A DNA stretch of 64,000 nt from Streptomyces sp. JH34 (GCF_029428875.1 NZ_JAJSOO010000001.1:7164501-7228500); one strand, 5' to 3'. Positions 40,588-50,561 are shown, counted from the first letter of the stretch. Program-made: numbers and translations. The notes: generated from the letters alone by a model not told the origin.

Positions 40588-40683
40588 CTACGCGGTGTAT
40601 CCGCCGTCGGCGGGAAGTGCGGTGCCGATGACGAAGCTGGCGCCGGGGCTGCACAGCCACAGGACGGCTGTGGCCAGGCCCAT
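40588..40683 (-). pseudogene. 3' end of a short-chain dehydrogenase
   Basis: Thirty-one codons ending ATAVLWLCSPGASFVIGTALPADGGYTA and a stop, which is the canonical C-terminus of SDR-family dehydrogenases (SxxASFVTGxxxxVDGG). No upstream body exists. Confidence 0.75.
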
Positions 40684-42085
40684 GCCGGAGGCTGCCCAAC
40701 CGGCGGGACCGTTGACGGCTCGTGACAGGCCCGGCCAGGACAACCGGTGCAGTGGGGAGCAGGTCCGGCAAACCCGCCGCCCCGGGCCGCCGCAGGTCCA
40801 CCTGCCGCGAGGTCCGCGACCGTACCGGGGCCCTGCCGCCCCCCGTCCGCCTACGTCGCTGAACTGCCGGAGTAACCGATGCCTGACTACGAGCCGGATG
40901 GCACCCAACTCGAACTCGGCCGAAGCCTGCACCTGCCGCAAGAGCGCCCTGCGAGTGAGACCTCTACCTGACCTGCGCGAAGTTCGTCACCACGCCTCAG
41001 TACGCGCCGCGCCTGCGCGAACGCCTCTGCATCGAACAGCAACTGGTCTCCGATGCTGAGACTCGCGGGTGGGAACGGGTAATCCAGCGCCACCAGCGCG
41101 TCACCGGACTCTTGGACGATCTCGGTGAACCTCACGACGAGCCAACCAACTGACGTGCTTCGCTGCGCAAAACGTTGGTCGAACGGCCTCGTCCACGACA
41201 GCAGCCACGTCAGCTGTTACCACGGCGCATAAGGTCTTCGACCTCGTCCGAGGGGGCGAGGCTGAAGACCTCAAATCCCGCACCGACGCCGCAATCGAGC
41301 GGGCGAAGACACAGAACGCGCCGGCCGACGAGTACACCTCCGAATCTGCCAGTGCGGTGGTCGAGTCCAGGAGCCACGACGTGAGGCTTTTCGATGTCCG
41401 CTCGCAGAGTCTGCCGACATCGTCGTTGTGTCCGATCTCCAGCACCCCCTGCCCAGCGTGCTGCCCCAGACGCCTCGGCAAGGGCATGGGCTGTGCTGTG
41501 CTTTGATGGCTTTCCCTCGCGACCTGTTCGCCTCTTCGGATTTCCATTTCCGCAGCAAAGCAGACGCTGAGCCTAATGAATGAGAGATTACGATCCGGGA
41601 TGCGACCGTGCCGTCCGTAAGTCCGAGGGGGATTCGCGAGGAAGGCAGGCGGTTCAGCAGCAGCGAAACACGACGGAAGTTTCGTAACACCCCGAGCGGT
41701 TCAGGTCAGCGGGATGTCGTTCACCTGGCGACGTTTGCCCGCTTCAGGGCCGAAACGGCACGTTGCTGAGCTCACTTGTCTGCTCGTATGGTACGCGGTA
41801 CGCAAATCATCCTGCCCGATGTAGTGGGGCGACGGTAGTGACGTCAGACTCGCCGCGAGCTCTGAGCCCATTACGTGGAGCGCGGTGGGATCCCCCAGCC
41901 GAGGTCATCGTGTGGCTTTGGAAGGCCAAATGGGTCGCTCGCGAGCGGTTGGTGGTGCGCTTTCGTCCATCTCCGAAGCTATTCCGGTGGAATGACGTCG
42001 AGGGTTTGCCGCTGCACGGTGCAAGGGGCAGGACCCGGGTTGCGGTGGACGGCACCGCGCTGGCTGTTCGGTCAGGAGAATTATC

Positions 42086-43507
42086 TTGGTGACTCCTCAA
42101 CTCTCAGTGGTCGTTCCGTGCTTCAACGAGGCCGCCGTCGTCGAAAGGTTCCACTCAGCGGTCGATGAGGTCCTCGGCCCATTGGGGATCGACTTCGAGA
42201 TCTGCTATGTGGACGACGGCAGTACCGACTGCACACGGGCCATCATCGACGGCATGCGCGTCGCTGACCGCCGCATCAGGTACTCGGTGCTGAGCAGGAA
42301 TTTCGGTAAGGAGGCTGCGATGCTCGCAGGCCTGCGCATGTCCCGCGGGCGGGCAGTGGTCATCATGGACGCGGATTTGCAGCATCCTCCGGCGCTCATT
42401 CCTCAGATGCTCGCTTTGCACGGCCAGGGATACGACCAGGTGGTCCCGCGCAGGGACCGGCACGGTGAGAGCGCGGCACGCAGCCTGTTGAGCCGCGGGT
42501 ACTACGCCCTGGTGCGCCACCTGATGGACGTACAGGTATTGGACGGGGCGGGGGACTTCAGGCTGCTGTCGCGTCAGGCGGTCGACACGGTTCTGTCGCT
42601 GCCTGAGACCAACCGGTTCTCCAAGGGGATCTTCTCCTGGATCGGCTTCACGACAGCTACCTTCACCTACCAAAACGCCCCACGGTTCGCCGGCAGTTCG
42701 AAATGGGGCGGCCGCCGTCTGCTCAACTACGGCATCGACGGGCTGCTGTCCTTCAACAACCGGCCCCTGCGACTGGCCATCTACGCAGGATTCTGGTGCC
42801 TTCTCGCCACCGTCGTCTACGCGGCATGGGTGGGCTTCGACGTGGCACTGCACGGCGCAACCGTTCCCGGTTACGCGACACTCCTGATGGTTGCGGTGGG
42901 CTTGGGCGGAATGCAACTGATCACCCTCGGAATCATCGGTGAGTACGTCGGCCGCATCTACCACGAGGTGAAACGCCGCCCAGCATTTGTGGTACGGGAA
43001 ACGGACGAGAGTCCCGCTCCCAGGCACCCTCCTCACCATGGGCCGATTGAAACGCCGGCAGGGCGCTCGACAACCACTCGGCAATTCGTGACGTTCGTGG
43101 CGATCGGATTCGTCAATACGTCCGTCTATCTAAGTACCTACGCCATCCTGAATCCTTGGATTCCATACCTTATGGCACATATTCTCGGATATTCGGTCAG
43201 CATTATGGGGTCTTTTCTGCTCAATTCCTACATCACCTGTCGAACCCGCCCGACCTGGCGCGCGTTCCGCAGGTATCCGCTGTCCAGTGCCTTCAACCTC
43301 GTCGCCTCAGGCGCCCTTCTCTACGTGGCCGTCAGCCGACTCGGAATGGACAAGAACGTTGCCGCACTCGTCGCCGGAGTCCTCGTCACCCCGATCTCCT
43401 TCCTTCTCGCCCGCTGGGCCATCAACTCCGGCCGACGGCCGGCGAGCATCACGGGAGCGAAACAGAACACTCTTGCCGAGACGAAGCAACACACCTCCAC
43501 CCTCTAG
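42086..43507 (+). CDS. GT2 glycosyltransferase fused to a GtrA-type membrane domain
   Basis: A 473-residue fusion. The N-terminal ~230 residues are a GT2 polyprenyl-phosphate sugar transferase: LSVVVPCFNEAAVVERF, the nucleotide-binding YVDDGSTD, SRNFGKEAAMLAGL, and metal-binding DADLQHPP. Two membrane helices follow (about residues 233-285). A C-terminal GtrA domain has four helices (FVTFVAIGFVNTSVYLSTYAIL..GYSVSIMGSFLLNSYIT). GT2 enzymes charge lipid carriers; GtrA proteins are thought to help move or organise the lipid-linked sugar. Start TTG 42086 or GTG 42089, behind AGGAG. The downstream polytopic protein is probably the partner transferase. Confidence 0.88.
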   Translation: MVTPQLSVVVPCFNEAAVVERFHSAVDEVLGPLGIDFEICYVDDGSTDCTRAIIDGMRVADRRIRYSVLSRNFGKEAAMLAGLRMSRGRAVVIMDADLQHPPALIPQMLALHGQGYDQVVPRRDRHGESAARSLLSRGYYALVRHLMDVQVLDGAGDFRLLSRQAVDTVLSLPETNRFSKGIFSWIGFTTATFTYQNAPRFAGSSKWGGRRLLNYGIDGLLSFNNRPLRLAIYAGFWCLLATVVYAAWVGFDVALHGATVPGYATLLMVAVGLGGMQLITLGIIGEYVGRIYHEVKRRPAFVVRETDESPAPRHPPHHGPIETPAGRSTTTRQFVTFVAIGFVNTSVYLSTYAILNPWIPYLMAHILGYSVSIMGSFLLNSYITCRTRPTWRAFRRYPLSSAFNLVASGALLYVAVSRLGMDKNVAALVAGVLVTPISFLLARWAINSGRRPASITGAKQNTLAETKQHTSTL

Positions 43508-43637
43508 CGCCGCCCGCTCGGGCAGCGAAGAACTCCCGACGCCCGCCCCGCAGCCAGAGAAAACCGATACCGACACCCACGGGACCGAGAACTCAGCCAC
43601 TCCTGTCATCGCCCTGCCCCGCCTCGCCGCGACAGGA

Positions 43638-45035
43638 ATGAAGCTGCTGCCACTGCTACCGCTGTTGCTCTTCGGCGGAGCTTCCTGGATTGCGCGGTGG
43701 GTACGCCCAAGTGGCGACGAATGGTGCTTCCTGCCACTCGTACGCGACGAAGGTTTCATGGCCCTGGTGGACCGGTTCTACTCCGCGGACAACGGACGGA
43801 TCGCCAACGGCGTGCTCGTCGCCTCCTACGCCACCTACGGCGTCGCAGGCCAGCAGTGGTACGCCGGGATCAGCTCGGTCGTGATGCTGGCTCTGCTGTG
43901 GGCGTGGGCGAATGCGTTGCTCCGGCACGCCGGGTGGCAGGTACCACGCGGCATTCCGCTCTTCTCGGCGGTCATGCTTCTGGCCGTCTTCTGCTTCGGC
44001 TCTGTGAACACGTACAAGACGTTCTTCTGGCCTGCCTCGTCTGTTTCCCACACCTTCCCGCCCGTCCTTGCCGCTGCCGCTACGATCCCGGCCCTGCTGG
44101 CAACCTCAAGATGGGGCAAGACGGCTGCCGCCGCGTCCGCGTTCGGCCTCGGAGCAGTCATGGGCACCCTGTCCGAAGAAACCTCCGTGGTGACCCTCAC
44201 CCTTCTTGCCCTGGCACTGCTACTGGGCCGCAAACTCTTCCCTGTGGGAGGGCTCACGTTCGTGAGGGCCTGGTGTGCAGCTGCCGGTGCGGGAATTCTC
44301 ATCGGCACCGCCGTCCTTCTTGCCTCACCCGGCTCACGCAATCGGCGCACACGCCACCACGCGGACTCCATGTTCGCGCCCGACTCGCTCTCAGCTTCGC
44401 TGAGGGGGTACGTAGACATCCTCTACACCCTGGTGACGAGCTGGCAGTATCTCGGTGTCATCGCCCTGGGGGTGCTGATCGGTGTCCTCGTCCGCCGCGT
44501 GGACGGGCGCATCCCCCGGCCCGACCACAGAGCGCCCCTGCTCCTCGGAATCGGAGCAGCTGCTCTGCTGTTCTCCGGATACGTATGCACGGTGATCGCC
44601 TATCCGGCGTTCGGCCCGTCGGTCGCCACCGCCAACCGACTGTGGAACGATTTCCTGTTTCCGTTTCTCCTCCTGCTCACCGGCTTGGGAGGCCTACTCG
44701 GCAACGTCACAGCCCGGCGCTACCGCCCGCGCACGAAGCCGGTAGTCGCAGGTGCAGCGCTGGCGTGTGTGGGCCTCACAGCCGTGCTCGCCTTCCCGCT
44801 ACGGGCCCTGGAGACGGACATGCGCCTGCGAGCTGAGGCCTGGGACCGACAGGACCGCCTGCTCCGACACCAGGCGGCGGCCGGGGCGACGGTGTTGCCC
44901 TACACGCCACTCGTCGTCAGCAAGATGTCGGAACCGTTCGGTAGCAGAGGGAAGCGGCCCTGGCCTGCCTCGTGCGTCGCCACCTACTACCAGGTGGAAA
45001 GGGTTACGGACGGAAGAAGCGTTCCACCCCGATGA
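43638..45035 (+). CDS. Polytopic membrane protein, probably a GT-C-like glycosyltransferase (DUF6056-like)
   Basis: At least 465 residues with about 11-12 hydrophobic segments. An acidic first extracellular loop has SGDEWCFLPLVRDEGFMALVDRFYSADNGRIANG. Loops with a short acidic motif after the first helix are typical of GT-C enzymes that take sugars from lipid carriers; the segment resembles DUF6056. The start is uncertain. I give the ATG at 43638, but the frame is open back through a TTG at 43473, inside the end of the GT2-GtrA gene, and that longer version would have a polar N-terminal tail. It is co-oriented with the GT2-GtrA gene, suggesting a two-gene envelope glycosylation unit. Confidence 0.7.
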   Translation: MKLLPLLPLLLFGGASWIARWVRPSGDEWCFLPLVRDEGFMALVDRFYSADNGRIANGVLVASYATYGVAGQQWYAGISSVVMLALLWAWANALLRHAGWQVPRGIPLFSAVMLLAVFCFGSVNTYKTFFWPASSVSHTFPPVLAAAATIPALLATSRWGKTAAAASAFGLGAVMGTLSEETSVVTLTLLALALLLGRKLFPVGGLTFVRAWCAAAGAGILIGTAVLLASPGSRNRRTRHHADSMFAPDSLSASLRGYVDILYTLVTSWQYLGVIALGVLIGVLVRRVDGRIPRPDHRAPLLLGIGAAALLFSGYVCTVIAYPAFGPSVATANRLWNDFLFPFLLLLTGLGGLLGNVTARRYRPRTKPVVAGAALACVGLTAVLAFPLRALETDMRLRAEAWDRQDRLLRHQAAAGATVLPYTPLVVSKMSEPFGSRGKRPWPASCVATYYQVERVTDGRSVPPR

Positions 45036-45260
45036 ATCGTCGAAGCTTGCCCTTTGGGCCGCGAACGGAGCTGCCCGTTGGCCCGCCAAGCCGCAGGATG
45101 CGGCCGTACCGCATCCGCGGGCAGTCTTGAGGAGTAGCGAGGGTCCCCGGGACCGGCTCCGGGGACCGTGCTGGTCGAACCTCGCCCCCGGACCCGTGGG
45201 CCGACGGGGCAGCTGAAGAGAGCTCGTACGACACCCGCCTGCTGTGCCCCTACGTGACAT

Positions 45261-45325
45261 GAAAAGGCCAAGGGCGACGCCCAGCCGACGCCCGGCCGGC
45301 CAAGGAGAAGATCAAGGACGCCTGA
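45261..45325 (+). pseudogene. CsbD-like stress protein scrap
   Basis: EKAKGDAQ followed, after a short out-of-frame insertion, by AKEKIKDA and a stop reproduces the end of CsbD-family proteins ('AKGDAKQAAEKAKDA'). Nothing precedes it. The remainder of 45036-45622 shows no recognisable gene. Confidence 0.5.
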
Positions 45326-45622
45326 CCGACAGACGTGGTTCAGAGCCCCGGCCCCGTGGATCCGTGCCCCGTGCGGGGCCACGCCAATTCCGGGAACAGT
45401 ACGCTGCGGCCGGACGGCCGTGAGCGAGACCCGCGTCGGCACAGGCTCGCACAGGGCGACGTCATACCGGGGGTCAGGTGTCCCCCACGGGTTTGCTCCT
45501 CTGAACGGGCCAGGAACAGATACGACTGGGCACGTCCCGTCCTCCTGTGCACCGGCACACGGCGGGCCAGTGACCGTCCGCCCTGCCGCCGCCACGCACC
45601 GCATCCCCCAGGAGCTGATCCG

Positions 45623-46153
45623 ATGGGCCCCACAGAGATCAACGGCATCCCCGCGCACCCGCTGCTCGTCCACTTCGTCGTGGTGCTGGTGCCTCTCACC
45701 GCGCTGGCTCTGCTGGCCTGTGCCCTGTGGCCGTCGGTGATGCGCAGGCTAGGTCTGTCTCTGCCCGTCCTGGCACTGGTGACCTTGGTCGCCGTCCCAC
45801 TCACCACCCGTGCCGGAGAATGGCTCGCGGAACGCGTGAACGAGAACGCACAGCTAGAACGGCACACGGAGATGGGGGACGGGCTCCTGCCGTGGGGGGT
45901 GGGCCTATTCGTGATGGCAACGGCACTCTGGTGGACCTACCGGCGCGTCGGGATGCCCTCGACGCGGGAGGTGAACGGGTCGGTCGCTACGAGCGGGAAG
46001 CACGCCACAACCGTGCGGATCGCCGCCGTCCTGCTCTCGCTTGTCGTGGCGGTCGGAGCGATCGTGCAGGTTTACCGGATCGGAGACTCGGGAGCCAAGG
46101 CGACCTGGGGAGCGGGTGAGCCCGCACTCCCCGTCGCCCGCATGGGTGCCTGA
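45623..46153 (+). CDS. DUF2231 membrane protein
   Basis: A 176-residue protein with four membrane helices of the DUF2231 type. It starts with the family's hallmark NGIPAHPLLVHFVVVLVPLTALALLA, followed by LPVLALVTLVAVPLTTRAGEWLAERV and HTEMGDGLLPWGVGLFVMATALWW, with a last helix at VRIAAVLLSLVVAVGAIVQVY. The conserved His residues in the first and third helices hint at metal or haem binding, but no function is established. ATG at 45623 with AGGAG upstream. Confidence 0.88.
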   Translation: MGPTEINGIPAHPLLVHFVVVLVPLTALALLACALWPSVMRRLGLSLPVLALVTLVAVPLTTRAGEWLAERVNENAQLERHTEMGDGLLPWGVGLFVMATALWWTYRRVGMPSTREVNGSVATSGKHATTVRIAAVLLSLVVAVGAIVQVYRIGDSGAKATWGAGEPALPVARMGA

Positions 46154-46254
46154 CCGGTGCTGCTCCGCCTCCCGAGCGAGTGCACGCTCGGCCGGGTTGC
46201 TCCAGGCAACCCGCTGAGTGTCCGCACGCGCTGTCCTGCCGTGCCGTGGTGAAC

Positions 46255-46405
46255 GCTCGGCGCAGTCGTGTGAACCGCCGTCGACGACCCAGCGGGTCTT
46301 GCCCAGGCCGGAACCGTGCGGGGCACCACGGCGGGCGATCCTGGGTGTGATGCCGCGAGCTCGGATGAGACGGCGGTACTTGTCGAGGTCGGTGCCGCGG
46401 CCGAT
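46255..46405 (-). pseudogene. IS5-type transposase fragment
   Basis: The minus strand reads TDLDKYRRLIRARGITPRIARRGAPHGSGLGKTRWVV, the stretch before the final DDE glutamate of IS5-group transposases ('LRARGITPRIARRG...GKxRWVVER'). The expected ER is replaced by DGG, and both ends are missing. Confidence 0.7.
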
Positions 46406-46423
46406 CGCTCCAGCGGGCGGGCC

Positions 46424-46610
46424 TCAGGCCCCTTCCTCCGGTGCGCGGGCGGTGTTGCCGGCCGTGGTGAGGCAGCGGCGCACGAGTGCGAGGGTGCGCT
46501 GTGTGACCGTATCGAGGGAGGTGCCGTTCTCGACGGCGGCCAAGGCGGTGTGCAGCATTCCGGCGATCAGTGTCGGCATCTTATCGAATGTTGCCGACGC
46601 ATCTGTCGGT
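46424..46610 (-). pseudogene. Regulator C-terminus, probably TetR family
   Basis: The minus strand, ending at a stop at 46424, has excellent codon bias over 50-60 codons (FDKMPTLIAGMLHTALAAVENGTSLDTVTQRTLALVRRCL). It resembles the last two helices of TetR-type ligand domains. No HTH precedes it, so it is a remnant; the family call is tentative. Confidence 0.45.
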
Positions 46611-46804
46611 ACGTTGCGCCGCGTACGCCGGCCGGACCTTCCCGACCGGACTGCCCAGCTCAGCGTGCGAGGGCACCTCGTGAAACGACCCGCGCCGAGC
46701 CGCCTGCTCGTTCGTCAGGAACTCGACCGCCAGAACCGCTCTCCGAAGATCGACAACCGTCTGCTCGCCCCCTCGGAGACACCTGCCACTGAAAGCGTCG
46801 TTGC

Positions 46805-46844
46805 CCGGCAGGGGAGGCCACGCGGGAATGGCCTCCCCTGCCGG
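46805..46844 (-). terminator. Terminator downstream of the SDR gene
   Basis: A 16-base perfect stem (CCGGCAGGGGAGGCCA at 46805-46820 with its complement at 46829-46844) and an 8-base loop, 36 bases past the SDR stop. Confidence 0.75.
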
Positions 46845-46880
46845 CGTGAGCGATGAGGTCGCCGATCGGCGGAATGAGCG

Positions 46881-47642
46881 TCAGCCTTGGCGGCTGGGAA
46901 GCATGGCCAGGGCCTTGGAGCGCTGTGTGACGAGATCGTCGTAGGTGCCGTCGCGCTCGGCCCAGCGGTGCATGAGGACGCCCTTCACGAGGATTTCGTG
47001 GGGGGTGGGGTCCTGCGAGAGCAGGTGCATGACCTCGGTGGCGAAGTCATCGAGCGGCAGTGCGTGCGGGTTCACCTTCTCCTGCCCTGCCGTGGCGACG
47101 GCCGGGGGCACGAGCTCGACGACGCCGATCCCGGTGCCGTCGAGTTGAGCGCGCAGGGCCTCGGAGTAGGCGTGTACCGCGGCTTTCGAGGCGGCGTAGG
47201 TGGGCATGGGCGGGAAGGGCAGGAAAGCGATGCCGGAAGTGACGGTGATGAAGGTGCCGCCGCCCCGCCGGAGCAGGTGCGGGGTGAAGGCGTCGACGAC
47301 CCGGATGGTGCCGAGCAGGTTGGTGTCGATTGTTCGCTGCGCCGCCACGAAGTGCGCGGGGTCGCGCAGGTCCTCCAGGAGCATGACGCCCGGCATCGTC
47401 ACCACGGTGTCGAGCTCGGGGTACCGGGCGAGCGCGACGTCACGGGCGGATGCGACGGACGCACCGTCGGTGACGTCGATGGTGATCGTGCCGAAACCTT
47501 CTTCGGCGAGTTCCGACAGTGCTTTCCGGCTGCGGCCGCCAACGGCCACGGTGCTGCCGGCCGCGGCGAACCGACGGGCCAGCTCTCGCCCGATACCCGA
47601 GGTTCCGCCGACGACGAGTACGGTGCGGCTGGAGAGATCCAT
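46881..47642 (-). CDS. Short-chain dehydrogenase/reductase (DltE-like)
   Basis: A 253-residue classical SDR. The cofactor motif is VLVVGGTSGIGRELARRF (TGxxxGxG variant GGTSGIG). The usual NxG element is replaced by VTMPGVML. The catalytic Ser is in FITVTSGIAFLP, and YAASK holds the Tyr/Lys pair. ATG at 47642 with GGGGAAG upstream was chosen over the longer frame. It diverges from an HTH_31 regulator, which by analogy with many Streptomyces loci probably represses it. A clean terminator follows. Confidence 0.88.
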   Translation of the reverse strand: MDLSSRTVLVVGGTSGIGRELARRFAAAGSTVAVGGRSRKALSELAEEGFGTITIDVTDGASVASARDVALARYPELDTVVTMPGVMLLEDLRDPAHFVAAQRTIDTNLLGTIRVVDAFTPHLLRRGGGTFITVTSGIAFLPFPPMPTYAASKAAVHAYSEALRAQLDGTGIGVVELVPPAVATAGQEKVNPHALPLDDFATEVMHLLSQDPTPHEILVKGVLMHRWAERDGTYDDLVTQRSKALAMLPSRQG

Positions 47643-47776
47643 GAGGTCTTCCCCTTCAATCCAAGGCGCCACGGCATTCAGGCCCGCGACGCAGACAGTG
47701 ATGTTCCCTGTCCCATTCGAAACAGCGCTCCTGCAGTCTCGGCGGTACTGCCCGGCTGTGGCAGAGCCCCCGTCTT

Positions 47777-47793
47777 CCCTGGTCCTGCCAGGG
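47777..47793. promoter_or_regulatory. Possible operator between SDR and HTH_31 regulator
   Basis: CCCTGG-TCCTG-CCAGGG is a six-base-arm dyad 39 bases before the regulator start, in the divergent intergenic region. It is the only clear dyad I found there. Confidence 0.35.
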
Positions 47794-47831
47794 CCCCCTC
47801 TCGGACACGTGTGCCGCATTACGGTGTCGGT

Positions 47832-48653
47832 ATGAAGGATGAAGAATCCGGCAATCGTCTCGGCAGCTATCTACGTGCCCGGCGTGAGCTGGTCTCCCCG
47901 GCGCAGGCAGGAGTCCCGCCCGGCGGCAACCGCCGCGTGCCCGGCCTCCGCCGTGAGGAAGTCGCCCTGCTCGCCGGTATCAGCCCCGACTACTACCTGC
48001 GCCTGGAAAGGGGCCGGGACAAGAACCCCTCACCGCAGGTCCTCGAATCGCTCGGGCGGGTCCTGCAGCTCGACGACATCGAGCGGGCGTATCTGCTCGG
48101 TCTCACGGCCGCGCGCCCCAAGGCGCCGCGCCGCACGCGGCCCGAGCACGTACCGGCGCGGGTGCACGAGCTGCTCGCCCACCTTCAGATCCCCGCGTTC
48201 GTCGAAGGGCGCGCCTTCGACGTCCTGGCCTCCAACGCCATGGCGGTCGCGCTCTCCCCTCGCCTGCGACCCGGCCAGAACCGGCTTCGTTCTCTCCTTC
48301 TCGATCCTGAGGAACAGGCCTTCCACCAGGACTGGACGAAAGCCACAGCCGATTTCGTCGCCGCCCTTCGCACCACCATCGGGGACGACACCGACAACCC
48401 CCGCTTCGTCGAGCTCGTCGGAGAGCTGGCCCTGTCCAGTCAGCGGTTCCGCACCCTGTGGGCCCGCCATGACGTCCGCAGCCTCGACGGAGGAACGACC
48501 ACGGTCCACCACCCTGCCGTCGGTGAACTACGCCTCCACCGCGACAAGCTCCCCATCGGCGACGTCATCCTCGTCGTCTACTACCCCGACAGGAACAGCG
48601 ACAGCGACGAGAGAATGCGGCTTCTCGCGGCACTCTCGCACACCGACGAATAG
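47832..48653 (+). CDS. HTH_31 / MmyB-like transcriptional regulator
   Basis: A 273-residue paralogue of the regulator at 9290-10174. The N-terminal HTH reads LGSYLRARRELVSPAQAGVPPGGNRRVPGLRREEVALLAGISPDYYLRLERGRDKNPSPQVLESLGRVLQL. The C-terminal MmyB-like domain reads AFDVLASNAMAVALS, DWTKATADFVAALRTTIG, RHDVRSLDGGTTTVHHPAVGELRLHRDKLPI. The ligand domain is thought to bind small hydrophobic molecules. ATG at 47832 with a weak ribosome site. It is divergent from the SDR, its likely target. Confidence 0.9.
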   Translation: MKDEESGNRLGSYLRARRELVSPAQAGVPPGGNRRVPGLRREEVALLAGISPDYYLRLERGRDKNPSPQVLESLGRVLQLDDIERAYLLGLTAARPKAPRRTRPEHVPARVHELLAHLQIPAFVEGRAFDVLASNAMAVALSPRLRPGQNRLRSLLLDPEEQAFHQDWTKATADFVAALRTTIGDDTDNPRFVELVGELALSSQRFRTLWARHDVRSLDGGTTTVHHPAVGELRLHRDKLPIGDVILVVYYPDRNSDSDERMRLLAALSHTDE

Positions 48654-48935
48654 CTTCTCGGGTCCCCTTTCAGGGCCACGTGCCGGGTACGGAGCAACTA
48701 GCGCTGGTTGCGTGCGCGCAACGCTTGCGAGAGTGCGTCGAGGGGCACGCCCCACGACGGCACGGAGCTGCTTCGGGCTCGCCCCGGCTCTGCCCATGAC
48801 CGCCAGCAACTGGTTCACGGCTGCCGTGTGTACGGCGAAGGCCTCGGCGTCCTGGACGGACAGTCGGCCGGCCTTCAGTGCGGCGTGCGGGCGCCGGTGT
48901 CGGAAGCCGGGCGCTGTGCCCGAGTCCGCCTCTGC

Positions 48936-50120
48936 TCACAGGGCCCCGGGACCCTTGACGCACAGTGCGTGGTCGATCAGGGCGCTGGCCGCGTCCTCCT
49001 GCTCCATGATGTGCTCCAGGGTGTCGCCGCGTGCCTCGGACATGGAGACCACGGCGCTTCGCCTGCCGTCGTCGGAGACGCCGTTGAGAGTGATGTAGCC
49101 GCCGTCCCCGCCCTCGTGGCTCCAGTAGGTTCCTCCGCAGTCCAAGGGGCGTTCGACCAGGCCGAGCCCGTATCGGCCCTTGGGCCACATCTGTTGTACC
49201 TGCCCGCTCACGGGGACGGTCTGCTTCATCTTGGCCAGTTGCCGTGTCGATAGCAGACGGCCCGCGAGTAGCGCCCGGAAGAAGTCGTTCTCGTCCTGCG
49301 TGGTCGTGACCCACGAAAGGCTCTCGTAGTCCACCGCAACCTGGTCGGTGACGTCCACCCGGGAACCGGGGCCGAAGAGCTGGTAGGCCTTGGCGTGCGG
49401 CCGGGGCAGGGTGGGAGAGGTGCCCATCCACCGCGTCCCATCGAGGCCGAGCGGGCGCAGGATGCGGTCCTCGATCTCCCGGTGGGCGGCTTGACCGGTG
49501 GCCTTCTGAATGATCAGCCCGAGCAGGACGTAGCCGGTGTTGGAGTACTCCCAGCCCTCGCCCGGCAAGAAGTCTGCCGGTGCGTGGGCCATGGCCCGGG
49601 CAACCAACTGCTCGGGGCTGTGGACGGCATGGCGCTGCTGGTAGTACTCGTGCGGCGTGGTGTATCCGGGAAGATCGTCGCGGATTCCACTGGTGTGCTG
49701 GAGCAGGTGACGGATGGAGGTCCGGCTGCCGTCGTTGCCGTTACCCTGCACCACTCCCGGCAGCCAGTGGTCGACCGTGTCGTCCAGGGACAGCTCGCCC
49801 TCGCCCTCCAGTTGGAGGACCACGGTGGCGACCAGTGTCTTGGACGTACTGGCCATGCGGAAGTAGCCGTCGGACCGGACCGGGCGGCCGGTGTTCAGAT
49901 CGGCGGTGCCGCTGGTGGCCACCGACTGCCGACCGTCAGGCGCGATCACGCGGGCCTGCACACCGCTGATGCCGAGAGCGTGGATCGCCTCGGTGTCCCT
50001 GCGTAACTGCTTCACGGAGGAGGGACCGGCTGGCTGGTCGACAGCAGGGGCCACCTCGGCAGCGAGCAGCATAGCGATACCGAGTGCCAGGGCAAGGTGC
50101 TTACGCAGCGTCGAAGTCAT
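48936..50120 (-). CDS. Secreted serine beta-lactamase / DD-peptidase family hydrolase
   Basis: A 394-residue exported class C beta-lactamase-fold protein similar to Streptomyces DD-carboxypeptidases. It has a signal peptide (KHLALALGIAMLLAAEVAPA). The active-site set is complete: S91-T-S-K94, Y192-S-N194 and H335-E-G337 (the KTG-box position, His variant as in R61-type enzymes). It hydrolyses D-Ala-D-Ala peptides, beta-lactams or related esters; which one cannot be told. ATG at 50120. It stands alone, about 280 bases from the HTH_31 gene. Confidence 0.9.
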   Translation of the reverse strand: MTSTLRKHLALALGIAMLLAAEVAPAVDQPAGPSSVKQLRRDTEAIHALGISGVQARVIAPDGRQSVATSGTADLNTGRPVRSDGYFRMASTSKTLVATVVLQLEGEGELSLDDTVDHWLPGVVQGNGNDGSRTSIRHLLQHTSGIRDDLPGYTTPHEYYQQRHAVHSPEQLVARAMAHAPADFLPGEGWEYSNTGYVLLGLIIQKATGQAAHREIEDRILRPLGLDGTRWMGTSPTLPRPHAKAYQLFGPGSRVDVTDQVAVDYESLSWVTTTQDENDFFRALLAGRLLSTRQLAKMKQTVPVSGQVQQMWPKGRYGLGLVERPLDCGGTYWSHEGGDGGYITLNGVSDDGRRSAVVSMSEARGDTLEHIMEQEDAASALIDHALCVKGPGAL

Positions 50121-50561
50121 GACTGGACGCTAGTTTCGCCCCCAACGGGTCGCGATCCGGCACACCCCAGAACCGAAAGGGGGGCTATCCCCCGCCGCGG
50201 CCCGTCACCAGTCCGGCCGTCGACCTGCCGGGTGCGCGGTGTGACGGTTCCCGACCGGCGCCCTGGCCGCTTCCTGACGCCCGTCAGTCCTCCGGTACCT
50301 GTCATGCCCCAGGTCCTCCGTCACGGGCAGGCACTCGGCGAGCAGGTCGGCGATGTCGCGCCAGGCGCGCTGCGCGTGCTGTGGGTGGTAGCCGACGCCG
50401 GGGACCGCAGGGTGGCCGACTCGGGGATCGGAGGGTCGAGGACGTCGCGGAGGCGGTTGATGTCCTGGCGCGACCTCGACCAGTTCCTGAAGTGCGATCC
50501 TCGACCTCTGATGTCGGACACACGAGACACTGGATCCTGAGGATCTGAGGACGGACATCTC

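Larger units (their letters stand above)
39672..42085. other. 2.4-kb graveyard of decayed genes
   Basis: No intact gene. Besides the two remnants listed separately, other coding-like traces are visible. One is on the minus strand at 40960-41135 (RFTEIVQESGDALVALDYPFPPASLSIGDQLLFDAEAFAQARRVL). Another is on the plus strand at about 41215-41400 (TTAHKVFDLVRGGEAEDLKSRTDAAIERAKTQ). None has a start plus family. Stretches 39700-40000 and 41450-42085 show nothing. Confidence 0.5.
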
